From Hepsetus odoe (lineage: Eukaryota; Chordata; Actinopteri; Characiformes; Hepsetidae), in NCBI GenBank assembly GCA_017165825.1, contig CM029393.1, positions 1,013,354-1,077,353 on the forward strand: DNA of 64,000 bases. Reading direction: 5' to 3'. Position numbers and translations under genes: made by a program. The notes below the pieces were generated by a model. That model was not told where the DNA came from. It saw only the letters and a program-made list of their open reading frames with translations, and searched no databases. Numbering within the stretch: the stretch's first letter is position 1; every line of letters starts with the position of its first letter. Shown here piece after piece: positions 1 through 12,577 of the stretch.

Positions 1-486
1 ATGAGCATCATCTGACATTGCCATTCCTACGCAAATGGCAAACTTAATCCAGGCTTTTGTAATTCTAGATACAAAATACTATCAGAGCATCCTGCTCCAG
101 CTTTAAGAAGCTTTTGAATACTCATCTCCTCTAATAACAGCTCTAATACTCTGGCATCTTTCACTTTCTCATTCATCTACTCTATTGTTAATTTGTTTAT
201 TACTTAATGCTTACTCGTCAGGTCTACTGTACTGTGTTTTGAATAGTGTTCCTTCATAAACGTTAATAAATATTAAAATAAGCATAATAGGTATAACAAG
301 TAATACAGTAATAATAAAGTAATAATATGTTGTTGCTACTGACAGTCTACAGTAGAGTTATTAACTCATTAATATTGGTACATTATAGCTCTTCCTTAGA
401 TTGACTCAAATGATTATATACCTCAAATGAGGCGATGCTGAAACTTATTTAACTTATTTAACTTGTTTAATCTTTCAGCCTTAATG

Positions 487-499
487 TGCACACACACAA

Positions 500-572
<73 letters not shown>
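487..572. repeat. (CA)n microsatellite
   Basis: About 42 CA units with two CAAA interruptions. Confidence 0.98.
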
Positions 573-573
<1 letters not shown>

Positions 574-1621
574 CCTTCCACACTCTTCAGAAAGTAACAA
601 GAAGACTAAACATATTAAGAGGGAATAGAGTTGACAGGTGCATAGGCCTTTTATTATGAAAGGTGATGCTCAAACTGAGTGAAAGCGGAGGGTAAAGCAG
701 AGTTTCAGGCAAGATAGGATTGCACATTCTTCTTTCCAGATAAGGTCCTGTATGATCAACTGATACCTAAACTAGCTCTGATAGGTAATGCAGAAGCAGT
801 CCATTTTTTCAGCTACCTGTTGTCTGCCACTACAGGCAGAAGTAGCCATCTGTGAAGGCTATGAATGGTGTATTACACAGAGTGATGCTAGCAGGTGCTG
901 AAAAAGTCACTTACAGAAAGTACAACTTGGCAGCCCAGAACAACAAGGAAAAATGAGGCAGCGTGATATTACAAGCCAAAGCTTTAACAAATGGTTCAGG
1001 CTAAAATTCTCTCCATTTTGTGCCCAAGTAGATTGGAAAACACTTGGATCAGTTCCAAAGACATCCCAATGCTGATGGTAATTTGGGAAATGAATTGCTA
1101 TTAGTTATTTAGTTGTGTATATAATAGGCATACTAATCTAAAAATATATTATAAGTAAGACAAATGTCTATTTTAAGCAGACTAAAATAGAAAGTAGAAA
1201 ACGATTTAGTAAACAAAAATTAGCCCAGTGCAGTTAACCAACTACAGCAAAAGTCACACTGTTATTTGGTGAGATTAAATTTTTACATCTCAATATTGGC
1301 CAATAAAAGCACTCTAACAATCCAAAGGTTTCCTACTACAGTTTCAAAGCCCTCTGTGATGTGCAAAAATAATTAAGCATTGATGTTAATCCAGTCTTTG
1401 TTTAGTAATACGTAAGACAGAAATTCCGTATCTTTGTTAATATTTAGTAAGACCAGTTTAAAATGAGCATGTTATAAGAAAAACCTTTACGGTTTCAAAG
1501 TATTCCTGTTGTAGCACTTAATAATTAATATACATAATATGTCATACTATTTGAAATCATTCTGACAGCTTTCAGAAAAGCTGATAGTCTTGCATTACTG
1601 AATGAATCCCTTCAAAGCATT
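573..1621. other. Unique intronic DNA, nothing recognised
   Basis: AT-rich, no coding frame, no recognisable repeat. Confidence 0.5.
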
Positions 1622-1634
1622 ATAATACAAAATA

Positions 1635-1747
1635 GTCAGTCATTTTCTGCCACTTGGGTCGTGGGGGAGTGCTGGAGTCCATCCCAGCTCACACAGGGCG
1701 AAAGACGGGGGACACACCCTGGACAGGTCGCCAGCTAATCGCAGGGA
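1635..1747 (-). mobile_element. Solo tail module of SINE A, (GACT)n type
   Basis: Only the roughly 110-bp tail module is present, from ccctgcgat (at 1746) to the cagaaaatgactgact-type end. A perfect 13-bp duplication ataatacaaaata lies at 1622-1634 and 1748-1760. No tRNA head is present. Confidence 0.88.
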
Positions 1748-2169
1748 ATAATACAAAATAATGTTGCTTAAAAAGCTATTAAAACTTTAAATGTCTTTGT
1801 TAAGTGAAAGTTGAATTTTAGTATTCAGTACCACTAAACGCTAATGTAACACTGAAAATTTCAAGGCATTAATGCTAAGTTTGATTATTTTTGTTTTTGG
1901 CAATGATTACTAACGTTAACAGTGCTGCTTTGGACATTACAATTGTCTGTGATTATATACATTTTTGGTAATTTTAATAAAAATTCTAATTAAAAAGATT
2001 TTAAAAAATGGTCACTCATAAAGCAACTGACTTGAACCTACATAGATATTTACAAAGGGTTATTCCAATAAAGGTCCACTTAGCAGACTTTCTTTGGTGA
2101 AACTAAATAACTAAGCCCTCATGAGAAGTTATAAATGTAAGAACTTAAGGCATGTATAAACTTAAGAAG

Positions 2170-2880
2170 AATCTTCTTTTTCTTTCGGCTGCTCCCATTT
2201 AGGGATCATCACAGCAAATCAGCCATCTCCATTTCTTCTGGTCCTCTGCATCTTCCTGCTTCAAACCAACCACCTGCATGTCCTCTCTTACCACGTCCAT
2301 AAACCTCCTCTTTGGTCTTCCTCTTCTCCTCTTTCCTGGCAGGTCCATCTTCAACATCAAGTAACATTGTATCTGTAGTGCTCTTTCGCGGCTTAAGACC
2401 ATACTACTGTTCACTAATCCTCACCTCTTTTTCTTAACCTCGCTTCCACTACTCTTTCCCATAACTTCATGCTGTGGCATGAAGATGCTGTGGCTGATCA
2501 ACTTTATCCCTCTATAGTTACTACAGCTCTGTGCATCACCCTTATTCTTGAAAATCGGTACCAGTACACTTCGTCTCCACTCCTCAGGCATCTTCTCACT
2601 TGCCAAGATTGTGTTAAACAATCTGGTCAGAAACTCAACTGCCATCTCCCCTAAACACCTCCATGCTTCCACTGGTATGTCATCTGGTTCCTACAGCCTT
2701 TCCATTCTTCATCCTCTTCAATGCTGCACTTACTTCCATCTTGCTTATTTGCTGCACTTCCTGTTTCACTATCCTCACATCATCCAGTCTTCTCTCTCTC
2801 TCATTTTCTTAATTTATCAGCCCCTCAAAGTATTCCTTCCATCTGCTCAACATGCTCTGTTCACCTGTGAGTACGTTTTT
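2170..2880 (-). mobile_element. RTE-like non-LTR retrotransposon fragment, internally deleted
   Basis: On the minus strand the upstream part (about 2880-2500) encodes reverse-transcriptase N-terminal blocks: MKNGKA, then EFLTRLFNTILASEKMPEEW, RRSVLVPIFKNKGDAQSCSN and YRGIKLISH. The downstream part (2414-2199) encodes the C-terminal tail, RGRPKRRFMDVVREDMQ, ending in a stop. The catalytic palm between them is missing, so this is an internally deleted copy. The blocks match a LINE common in teleosts that I place in or near the RTE clade; the clade is from memory and needs a search. Confidence 0.88.
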
Positions 2881-2931
2881 TTTTTTTAAACTTAATTCAA
2901 CAAGTAATTTCATCCACACACGGGCAGTGGA

Positions 2932-3134
2932 GGCCTAGTGGTTAGGGAGTTGGCCACAGGATCAGAAGATTGTGAGTTCAAACCCCTTACCAGTAGGTTG
3001 CCCTGAGGTACCCTTGAGCAAGGTCCCTTCCCAGTCACTACTCCCCGTGCGCTTTCAATAGCTGCCCACTGCTGCATGGTGATTGAGTGCATGGGTTAAA
3101 TGCAGAGGTCCAATTTTGCTTCACTTTCACTTTC
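2932..3134 (+). mobile_element. SINE family B1
   Basis: Head gggcagtggaggcctagtgg, box B gagttcaaaccc, body cttgagcaaggt, then gctttcaatagctgcccact and a tcactttcacttt end. Confidence 0.88.
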
Positions 3135-4499
3135 TCATAAGTAGGTTCCTGAATATCTGAAACAGCTTTCAACACTAAATTTGTTCAATATTAAAACAAT
3201 AAAATACTAAAAACCATAAAATTGAAAGTTAAACTATAAATATTACCATTTGTTTTATTCTGTTTGTAGAATGTTAAGTTAAAGTGCACACAAACTTACT
3301 TTCACTAGTTATCATTTGTATGTCTTTATGTCGGTTCCATACAGCAACCTAAACAACATCTGTGTGTAACCACATATGTCATCACCAGAAATGATGAACA
3401 CCATTTTCAGAGCTAAACTCTAAGGTTGAGCTAAATGTTGGACCCCTTAAATGTATCGTTTCACATAGATTTCATAGTGCAGCATGTACATACATCAAAC
3501 ATACATACATATAATATGGTTTCACTTGCATGAAGAGGAATATTTAAGATATATTTTAATTTGCATTAAATGGTATTAGGCAATTGAAAGTGCTTGGAAG
3601 AAATGCTAATTTTTGTCATTCACAACTGGTTGTATGGAACAGAATTTGGCTGAAACTATTACCAACTTTCAGAAACCAGAAGCAACTATCTGATACCTGT
3701 AGATTCCAGTTTTATATTGGAGCCGATTGTCCCCTCAGTTACATTTGCATGTGTTTTTGATTGTGTCAGAAAACCGTCTGAATTTTGGAAAATGCTAAAT
3801 ACAATAAGACTATTCTTTAGCATTTACCAGTCAAATTTTGGCAGTTGTATTTGTTCTGACATTTGAAGTTATGCAAATATAAATATATAAATATTATATA
3901 TTAAATATGAAAATCTGTCTGTAAGGAATATTGAAATTACATTATTGTTTTATTAAACATTTATTAGCGTGTAATAATTGTGTAGCCAACCATATCTGCT
4001 GCTATTATTAAAGGTCTTAAAAATTACGGCTTTGTGACACTTGTTTATGTTTAGGATTAACAGAAGGAGAAAATTCTGCTTAACCCTCGCCATCAAAACT
4101 CTAGTAAATCAAATGTATTTTAAATTAAATAAAATGCAGATGTATATATTTATTTATCAATCTTGGCACAATCATACCTCAGAGATTTATGAAACTTTGC
4201 AAATTTTAGATCAAATTTTAGAACCTTCCCAGAAATGTCAGCACAATACCACACATATTAGAAAATCAAGGGGAATATGCAATAAACAGCTGATATTTTT
4301 CCACCCTTCAACATTCTTTGCAGTTTTCCCTAAAATATATTTGAGGGAAAGTAATGCATTTTTGATTGTATTTGGACAGGTTATAGACTGGTTTTATAGA
4401 TAACATGCAAGCAGAATGCATTCATTTTGTTCCTGAAACTGGGGCATTGGATTTACAGCATCTTGCAGACATTTGTATATATTCAACGTTAATAACAGA
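3135..4499. other. Unique AT-rich DNA
   Basis: Holds a 120-codon open frame (4041-4403, plus) with no family resemblance or splice context, taken as chance. Nothing else seen. Confidence 0.5.
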
Positions 4500-5480
4500 A
4501 CATACTGATGGTTTTAATGTTTACTCTTCACTACCTCTCAGTGCCCGTGTTAAATCCTGCCTGAATCCTACCTTGCAGTCTTTCTTCTTCAGCTTCCACC
4601 ATTTGATCCCCGACTCTGACCTCATTTTCCTCCTCTTCTTGACCTCCAAGGTCATCCTACAGACCACCATCCTATGCAGTTTAACTACCCTCTCCCTTGT
4701 CACTACTTTGCAGTCGGCAGTCTCTTTCAGACTGACCCTCCTGCAAAGGATATAATCCACCTGTGTGCATCTTCCTCCACTCTCGTATGTCACCTTGTGC
4801 TCCTCCTCTTATTAAAATAGGTATTTACTACATTTCATTTTTGTAAAATCTAAATCCATTTGATCTTTTGAATTTCTGTCCTTGACACCATACCTACCCA
4901 TCACCTCCTTTTCGCCTCTGTTCCCATCATCATGTCCATTAAAGTCTGCAACTCTATCTATCACTTTGTCTAACTTACTCCAGAATTCTTCTTTCCCCTC
5001 CATCTCACAATCAACTTGTGGGGCATAAGCACTAACAACATTCATTATCACACCTTCAACTTCCAGCTTCAAACTCATCATCTGACACTCTCTTTGCCTC
5101 CAAAACACTTTTGACTTACTCTTCTTTCAGAATTACACCTACCCTGTTTCTCCTTCCATCTACACATTGGTATAACAATTTAAACCCTCGGCCAGTACAC
5201 CTGGCCTTACTTCTTTTCCACCTAGTCTTTGCTCACACAAAATATCAGCTAGTTGTCTACCTTTACCAGTCATGATGTCAACATTCAAAATTCCTACCCT
5301 CACTTTGCTATACTTCCTTCTCTCCTCCTGTCTTCAGACATCCCTTGCTCTTCTTCCTCTTCTTGGACCAACAGTAGCCCAACTTCCACCCTGTTTCCTG
5401 ATGGCTAACAATACTGGTGACAGTCATTGTTAACCCGGGCCTCAACCAATCCGGTATGAAGATTTTAGTTGTCTGAATTT
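4500..5480 (-). mobile_element. RTE-like LINE fragment, endonuclease region
   Basis: The minus-strand translation, with several frame breaks, gives an apurinic-endonuclease-type domain. Its blocks are LEVEGVIMNVVSAYAPQVDC (near 5050), EEFWSKLDKVIDR, ADFNGHDDGNRGEKEVMGRY and YESGGRCTQVDYILCRR (near 4770). The upstream leader with 'cccgggcctcaaccaatccgg' (5434-5455) is typical of this family. The downstream RT region is absent. Confidence 0.87.
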
Positions 5481-5569
5481 TACACATTAATTTGGCAAAT
5501 GTTTTCCACCATGACTGCTTTGCAGTACATAATTTTCCACACAAATAGCAGTTATGGTCCAAAAGGCTT

Positions 5570-6090
5570 ACAATATCAACTACCGATCTGTAGCCTAGCA
5601 TCTGTAAAATGAACGCTCCAGAATGCTCCAGACATTAACATAAATCATGAATTCAGCAGCTAACTTATCCATAGGAGCCAAGAGATTCATCTTGGCTCAG
5701 CCATAACCAATCAGCAAGGCTTTGACATACACTTGGGTAGCCAAGTACATTTTCTGTAAGAGTGCTTTCAAACCTCATCCAAGGAATTTTAAGAATATTT
5801 TCTGCTTCAAAGCTGTGGTATATATTCATAAATTCACACTCATCCATCATATACATGAGCTATTCCTGTGCTGAAAGGGAAACTGACTGGAGGCTAACAA
5901 TCATGCTGTGCAGCTTCTGCATGGTCTTGCACAGTTGAAGACGATGGCCTTTCACTGAAATACTTTTACTTTAATCAATGGCACCAAGAGTCCGAAAAAT
6001 ATCTTCCAGAAAACGGGGACGAGACACGTTATCAGTCATGCAAGTGTGTGATGTGACTAATTCATTAACCCAATACATCACTGGCCCTTG
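5570..6090 (-). pseudogene. Coding-like patch of unknown origin with stops and frameshifts
   Basis: On the minus strand one frame runs 142 codons from 6090 to 5665 with only two internal stops (TAA at 5973-5971, TAG at 5862-5860). Stretches look protein-like: GPVMYWVNELVTSHTCMTDN, GHRLQLCKTMQKLHSMIVSL and ENVLGYPSVCQSLADWLWLS. A one-base shift near 5670 continues as MDKLAAEFMIYVNVWSILER. Another shift leads to LLDHNCYLCGKLCTAKQSWW, with a Cys-x2-Cys pair. I do not recognise the family. It could be a retro-pseudogene or a domesticated or dead transposon gene. It lies directly upstream of the LINE endonuclease fragment on the same strand. Chance openness cannot be excluded. Confidence 0.35.
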
Positions 6091-6322
6091 TCACCAAAAA
6101 TATCAATCCAACACAAAAGAAAAAAAATGGAAAAGCCAGTAAAGGGCAGAGATGAGACAGCATGATAATTTGTTATCTACTATAATTTAGAGTTATATTT
6201 ATGATAGTTTTATTATTATTATAATGTAACATTGCATACAACCCTATATTATTTCTGTATGTATAGAGGCATGCAAAAATTTGTCAAAAGTGTCAACTCA
6301 AACAAAAAATCCTTTTCGTGTA

Positions 6323-6573
6323 AAAAGTGAAAGGGACCATTCTTGCCATTTTGAAACACAGCACAGCACACATTGAAACATGAAACTATACCTCTGCATT
6401 TTACACGCACACGTGCAACAGGGGGCAGCTATTGAAAGCGCCCTGGGAGCAGTGCTGGGAATTGGAAGATTGTGGGTTCGAAATCCTTACCAGTACCTAC
6501 TGGTAAGAGATTCGAAACAACAATCTTCCGATCCGGGGGCCAGCTCAATATCTACTAGGCAACCACTGCCCCA
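6323..6573 (-). mobile_element. SINE family B1 with a palindromic box-B region
   Basis: The minus-strand copy has the B tail (aaaaagtgaaagggacc) and the 'cagctattgaaagcgccc' segment. The ttgccctgagg...cttgagcaag body is lost. It is replaced by an inverted second copy of the box-B region (6464-6529). Confidence 0.85.
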
Positions 6574-6749
6574 GTGAGCAGTAGCACTGATTTCCAAAAC
6601 ACACAAAGATGAAACAATCTTTTCAACATTTTAAGCGTGTTTAGTGTTTTATTTATTCTGTATTCTGTACGATGTCTGAGAAAAAGGAATTGATCATCAT
6701 GAAAAAATCTGGGAACCTTGCATGATCAGTACTTAGTAACACCTTATAA

Positions 6750-6955
6750 TTGGAAGGTCATGGGATTTGATTCCCTGACCAGTAGGTTGCCCTGAGCCAC
6801 CCTTGAGAAAGGTACCATCCTCATAACTGTTCCCTGGGTGCTGGATATGGCTGCTCACTATTGCACTGTTTGTATGGGTTAAATACCTAGAACATATTTT
6901 GTTGTGGTTCACTGAGTGCTGTGCTGTGATTCACAATGACAAATAATCCTTTTCA
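6750..6955 (+). mobile_element. SINE family B2, head truncated
   Basis: It starts near box B (gatttgattccc). It has ttgccctgagccacccttga and the B2 marker gctggatatggctgctcact in place of gctttcaatagctgccc, then attcacaatgacaaataat. Confidence 0.8.
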
Positions 6956-7199
6956 GTACCTCTGGCATGTATCAGTGTGGCTGCAACACAAACCCAAAAA
7001 GGAAGTTTTCCACCCTATCCTGAACAGCTGGGGAGGTGTTTTATGAAATGCTGTATGCTTTTTTCTTCAAATATATCTATGGTTAATAAAAGTTAATTTA
7101 GTAAAAGTTATGTGAGAGATATATCTATTTTGCATGTAGCTACTTATCTTCACTATAATACACGTTTTGTCTTTTAAATATTAAGATTTATTCACTACT

Positions 7200-7234
7200 C
7201 ACAAACACACAAACACACACACACACGTACACAC

Positions 7235-7265
<31 letters not shown>

Positions 7266-7273
7266 TAAACACA
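7200..7273. repeat. Imperfect (CA)n microsatellite
   Basis: CA units interrupted by CAAA, GTA and GC variants. Confidence 0.95.
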
Positions 7274-7965
7274 CTTACAAAATTCAGCCCTCACAAAGAA
7301 AGCATGCCAGACCCAAGGGACGTTTTCTTGTATTAATGCAGCTTAAATGTTTTTCTTTGCCGCAGTGGTGTTCTTATTCTGTTCATAAACAGACCCTTTA
7401 GATGAAGTAGGCAGATTTGCAATTATCAGGAAAAGAGCCTTTTAAAAGCCTGCGATGATTATTGTGCAGCAGACAAGCATTTCCTTTACATGCATCCTGG
7501 GGGTGGAGAGAGGAAACAATTCAGTGAATCAGCACGAAGCAACCAGCTTCCCTGCATACAACAGCAAGAAAGGGTAATGGATATTTCTTTATGCAATATC
7601 CTGCTGGCGTGTTTGTTGTTTTGGTCCATGACAACGACTCTGAAGAAACTTACATGAAAGAAACAGGCATTGAATAAGGCAAGGCTAGTCTTATCAGTGC
7701 TGTTTCTGGACAGTACAAATGGCTAAAAAATTTCCAAGTTATTTCGTATGATCCATTAAACCTACTGTGATGATAAGAGCTAGTAATGTCACAGATAAAC
7801 GTTTCCTCTTTCATAAACTCTTTCAGATTCCTGGCCTGATTCCTGACCTGCAAGTAACATAGTGCTGCCACCCTCATCTACATGTGAGATTAGCTTTTCA
7901 TTTCAGAAACCCCCTGTAAACTACCACATGAATATCACCTGAAGTGTCCATTTTTGCAGTAAAGG

Positions 7966-7991
7966 AATTAAATTAAATTAAATTAAATTAT
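7966..7991. repeat. (TTAAA)n short tandem repeat
   Basis: Five AATTA/TTAAA units. Confidence 0.9.
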
Positions 7992-8481
7992 TTTTTATAT
8001 CAACATGTTTGATAACACTTACAATCTATCAATAAATTATGCACATTCACCCACTCAGCTGAGTAAATGTTCTGTTCAAGACTATGTATTATAATAAAGC
8101 ATTAATACAGAATTCAATATTGAGATTTCCTACGAGCTTGGAATGTGGCATTTTAGTGCAGCACAGTATGTGTAAATAGACTGAAATCATTAAAAAGATT
8201 GTAATATTTTAATATCTCAATAATTATATAAATTAATTGCATTTAAAACTTTCATAGTACTTTAGGTTATTACATTTCTGGCTTTTTTCAGATATTTTTC
8301 TGAAAAAATGAATTTCTGAATTTTTTTTTCAGATATTAATAATATATTTTCAGATATTATTAAAAATCAAATATCAAACATTTTATTAAGCATCATGATA
8401 CATTTTTCACAAATCACCTACCCCTATGTTTAGCCTAAATTATTAGTATGTATTACGTAGAATTACATAATATATTAATAT

Positions 8482-8604
8482 CCATCCATCCATTATCTGC
8501 CGCTTGTCCCAAACGGGGTCGCGGGGGAGTGCTGGTGTCCAACCCAGCGCACACAGGACGAGGACAGGGGATGCACCCTGGACAGGTCGCCAGCCCATCG
8601 CAGG
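8482..8604 (-). mobile_element. Solo tail module of SINE A, (GGAT)n type
   Basis: The tail module alone, from cctgcgatgggctgg (8604) to atggatggatgg (8482). A perfect 10-bp duplication atattaatat lies at 8472-8481 and 8605-8614. Confidence 0.9.
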
Positions 8605-8614
8605 ATATTAATAT

Positions 8615-11600
8615 ATATATTTAATATATTATGTAGGTCAATAACATACCCATTTTGATAATCAATTTAATGAATACAAATATTTTAGGGTTACAGATTT
8701 TATAATAGGACTGCATTACTGTATTATTTTACATAACCATTGTTTGGTTTAATAAAATACATTGTTCAAAAATAGTTTCATAAAATAGCAAATCAGAGCT
8801 GTATCTTAAAAATCTTACCATATGTGTGTATACCAAATCTTTTGACACATTTTACTGTTCCTTCAGGACTGAGGTTAATAAAAGGCACCTGTTTTGATTG
8901 GCTGTACTGTTTGTGTAATTTAATACACAAGCAGGCATTTTTTTCTAACTTCAGTGTGAATTAGTGAGGATAAACTGCTAAATAGGTGAAAATGCAAAAG
9001 TTTGTTATGATGACATCATAGAAATAATTTATTTGAAACAGCTTTTTTTCTGATATATATATACAGTATAATTTAAACATTCATTTAAACATTAACATTT
9101 TATATAATACATCAAAAAGCAGTGAAAATGGCCTTTAAAAATTTCAAATTTATTTAGCATGAAACAAATGTCATCCATCCATAACAATGTAGTAATAGTA
9201 GTAATGGAAATTTCCTAGTAAATATCCTGCCACCATATTCATTGTTTTGGTTGCCAGCAGAGATGTTAAAGAAACTTTTATTCCATGCATAAAATAACTC
9301 CAGTACAGCCTACGATGGCAACTTCAGTGTTGTTCCTCCTGTCAAGCAAAGGGCTGTAATAATGGTTTTTGAATGGCTCATTTGAATTCTGAACTTCAAG
9401 AGGCTAAGTAACATTAAATAATTTACACCTTACTTTCAACAGAGTGACATTTTGTTATTAAAATTGTGACATTTAGAGAGATGTCTGTCTCTGCTAACAT
9501 CTCTACCCCTGTCTTCCTCGCAGACAAAAAACCCACATCTTGACCCTGAAATTGGTTCTCTTCATCTCTATGAAGGGCAAGACAGTCAGTAAAATGGAGA
9601 CAATTTTGAAATAGTTCAACCAAAAATCAGACCTTAACAATTCTTCACTCACTTCAAAGGCAACCCATCAAGGAGGACATGATCGATGTACTCTAGCTTT
9701 GCAATGGAGTGTAATGCATAAACCAAGTCTTTATAATTAGCATTAAGCAGTTTATTTCGATATATCACATAGACTTGCTTATATTATGTTTGACACTGTA
9801 TTAAACAATGTTAACAAAAAAAAATGATAGTAACCAAAAAAGATAGTAGCTGATATTATTTTTATGCAGTGAATACTTTCATCTAGGTTAACAGACCACA
9901 GCTTGCCATACAATGTCAGAATGCACACGAGCATGTCTATGACATATATGACATAAAATCAAATACATTTTAATTTAAAAAATATAATTAATTAAAATTA
10001 ACCAATTAAAATTGGTTAGCATAAATGAATTGTTTTAGTAATTAGCCTTGCATTAAAAAGGAAAAAATAATGTTTGGCAGAACTATTGCTTCAAGTGGCT
10101 GAACCTCTTGTCAAGCCCCCCTTGAATGATCTAATAGCATCATTAAAGGATCAGATGGGGTAGATATATGTGAAATTTATAGGCTAGTGCAAAATGAAGC
10201 AGTGCCTGCTCTCAGTGGCATGCCACTGGAGTTGAAATCCTGATGAATGTGTTGAAATCTGCTGATGATCTACCCGTAGCAGATAATTAAGAATGAGTCA
10301 TCAAATTCTCTGCTGTCCATGTTTCCTCTGAGCCCTGCCTGCTCGTGAATAACAATCAACTGTGCCATTCTGAAGAATGCAGAGGTACCGGCTGCCTCTC
10401 TTTCTCTCTCTCTCTTTCATGCAGATTTCTATCTATCTATCTATCTATCTCTCTATCTATACATACATACATACATACATACATACATACATACATACAC
10501 ACATACATACACACATACATACACACATATATACAGAACTGTACATTGGTGTTGACCTTCATTTCTTCATTAGGTAGACCTAATTTTGGCTTTGTTAGAA
10601 TAAGTTTGCATGTATGTTTGTATTTACATATAGTCAGGGGTGCACAGTACTAAATATCAAAACACATGAACAGCCTAGTATAAATACAATTTCCAACTTC
10701 AATTTAGCTCAATGACTTATACACACATTTATTTACTATCAGTTATGCAAGCAGGTCGCATCAGGCTTGTGCATATTCTGGGGAGGCAGGAAACTATCTC
10801 AATCTTTAATGACCAGACCTCTGCCTCCTACTAGTGGCAATTTAGCATTTAGGTTTGAGAAAGTTTGAGATGAAATTCAAAAAGTAATGAAGCTATTAAA
10901 GTGAAATAAATCAAAGGAAATGAAAAGAACATAAATACAAAAGTATTTTCCATTTCATTGATCCAATAGGGTAGGCTTGTTTTCCTCGGCTTTTCTTTTC
11001 AAATTATTTTTTTTATGTACAAAAGCACACATATGCACACAACAAGGATCTGACAGCACTTCAGTGGAGTGTTCCACTCACAATGTGTGGCCATGAAGCG
11101 ATTGTGAGATCATAAGAAGTGAGTATGTGCTCAGACTGTTCATATGATTCATCTGAAGTCAAGTGATCTTCACATCCACATCACATTTCATAATGAATGC
11201 TTGAAGAATGACCAGAAAACACACTAAATATGTTGTATTACACATGCTAATATTATCTGTTATGCAAAAAGACATTATTATCCTTGAACGTTAATAAGAT
11301 CATTTTTTACTTTGAATTAAAACAAACTATTCTCACTTCTAATTTATGTGAAAGTTTGGGTGTAGTTGTTTGCAGTGTTATTGAATTTGTAAGGGATGCA
11401 ATGGTTAATAATGTAAGCTTCATCTTTAGCTTTTCACTGTGTACAACACCAGCCTTTACTGCCTTGCTGAAGTCACTCTTGGTACAAATATTGCTGCTCC
11501 CCCAATTCATCTCCTGACATTAGTTTCTCCCTTGAGATTAATTCAGCTGACTTCTTCAGTTAAGATATTATATCTTAAATTAAGCACCAGATTATCTTTT

Positions 11601-12130
11601 ATTTTGCCCCATCATATTTTACAATCTCAGTAGAATACTGCATGTTTTGACACTTGTTTCATGGGGTGATGAAACATAATGCTAATTATTGTCAACAGCA
11701 ATTTAAACACTGTAAAACACTGTATTACTGTACTGTACTGAATATCATAAAATGTTTAATATAGCGGTTTCATAGCAGTATTTAAATACTAGACTAATGC
11801 TTTGCTATAAGATATGTTAACCCTGCCATAGCAACCTCACAAAATATTATTGCAATAATATTATAAAAAATTTTATGACAAATCTGGGTTTTTTTCTGAC
11901 TGACAATACAAGTTATTTCAGTTTCTAATTTGTTTGAAAAGGACTTATGGCAACATTCAGAACAGCTTGTCCAACCTGGCAACCGTGGCTACAAAAAATG
12001 CATTTGGGGAATGGAAAGTAATAGTAAATAATTCCTTTGGGGAATGGAAAGTAAGGTGTAATTAAGTTAGCAAAACAACACTAGCCTTTGTCTTGTGAGG
12101 ATTAAAAGTGTCAGTACAAGTTTTTTTTTT
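8615..12130. other. Unique intronic DNA
   Basis: No coding exon supported. 10090-10390 is non-repetitive and more balanced in composition, possibly a conserved non-coding block. The compound microsatellite at 10395 follows. Confidence 0.45.
10395..10534. repeat. Compound microsatellite (CT)n-(CTAT)n-(ACAT)n
   Basis: CT tract (10395-10418), CTAT units (10429-10458) and ACAT/ACAC units (10460-10530). Short ORFs here are repeat translations. Confidence 0.97.
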
Positions 12131-12132
12131 AC

Positions 12133-12290
12133 CTGTGCATCCATCAGCAAGTGTCTCATTAGAGCCATACTCTGTCTTAGAGTGTCTTTTTCACTGGGCA
12201 AAAACGCATCATCCTCATGGCTCAGAGCATTAGGCCTGTTCACCATGAAGTGGGCAATTTGGTCGTTCAGGCTGTTCAGGGACTGCACGG
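12133..12290 (-). CDS. Second coding exon of the same unidentified host gene
   Basis: On the minus strand a strong acceptor (ctctttctctacag, AG at 12292-12291) precedes the exon. A donor cacag|GTAAAA (GT at 12132-12131) follows it. The exon is 158 bases. Entered in phase 1 from exon 57488-57699, it encodes about 52 residues without a stop and leaves in phase 0. It starts T-VQSLNSLNDQIAHFMV, continues NRPNALSHEDDAFLPSEKD and ends TLRQSMALMRHLLMDAQ. The last third has an amphipathic, coiled-coil-like spacing of L and M residues. Codon use and the lack of repeat similarity fit a conserved exon. Combined with the ATG exon it gives a 78-residue N-terminus of an intracellular, probably helical protein. 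A kazrin-type coiled-coil scaffold is my only guess, from the long first intron and the helix ending, and it is untested. Remaining exons lie beyond position 1. Confidence 0.7.
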
Positions 12291-12577
12291 CTGTAGAGAA
12301 AGAGAAAACAGTACAGAGTTACACACCTTGTTCTCCTTTTTTTAATTGGCATGCCAGACATAGAAGGTACGGTCTATGGACTTTTTGTCCCAAATTTCTG
12401 AAACATGCACTCAGCCAGGGGTGGAAAGTAACAAATTACAACTTGCTTTATTGTTGTGCTTGAGGCCATTTTCCCGTACAACAGGACTTTACCACCTCAG
12501 GGTATTTAAAATCATAGTCATTTTATTAAATTCAGTTCTAGTGAGAAATAGTTGGGTCGGCTTAATAGCCTGATTTA

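Larger units (their letters stand above)
6956..8471. other. Unique intronic DNA
   Basis: Apart from the (CA)n and (TTAAA)n repeats nothing is recognised. 7320-7560 is less AT-rich and might be conserved. Confidence 0.45.

Noticed and set aside
4041..4403. 120-codon plus-strand open frame
   Set aside because: Composition is typical of AT-rich non-coding DNA, with no motif or splice context.
9520..9623. Good-looking acceptor (tcttcctcgcag) on the plus strand and a short minus-strand frame
   Set aside because: The acceptor is on the strand opposite to the gene, and no coding sequence with a donor follows on either strand.
10345..10653. Open frame with Ile-His-Thr-Tyr repeats
   Set aside because: Translation of the (ACAT)n microsatellite.
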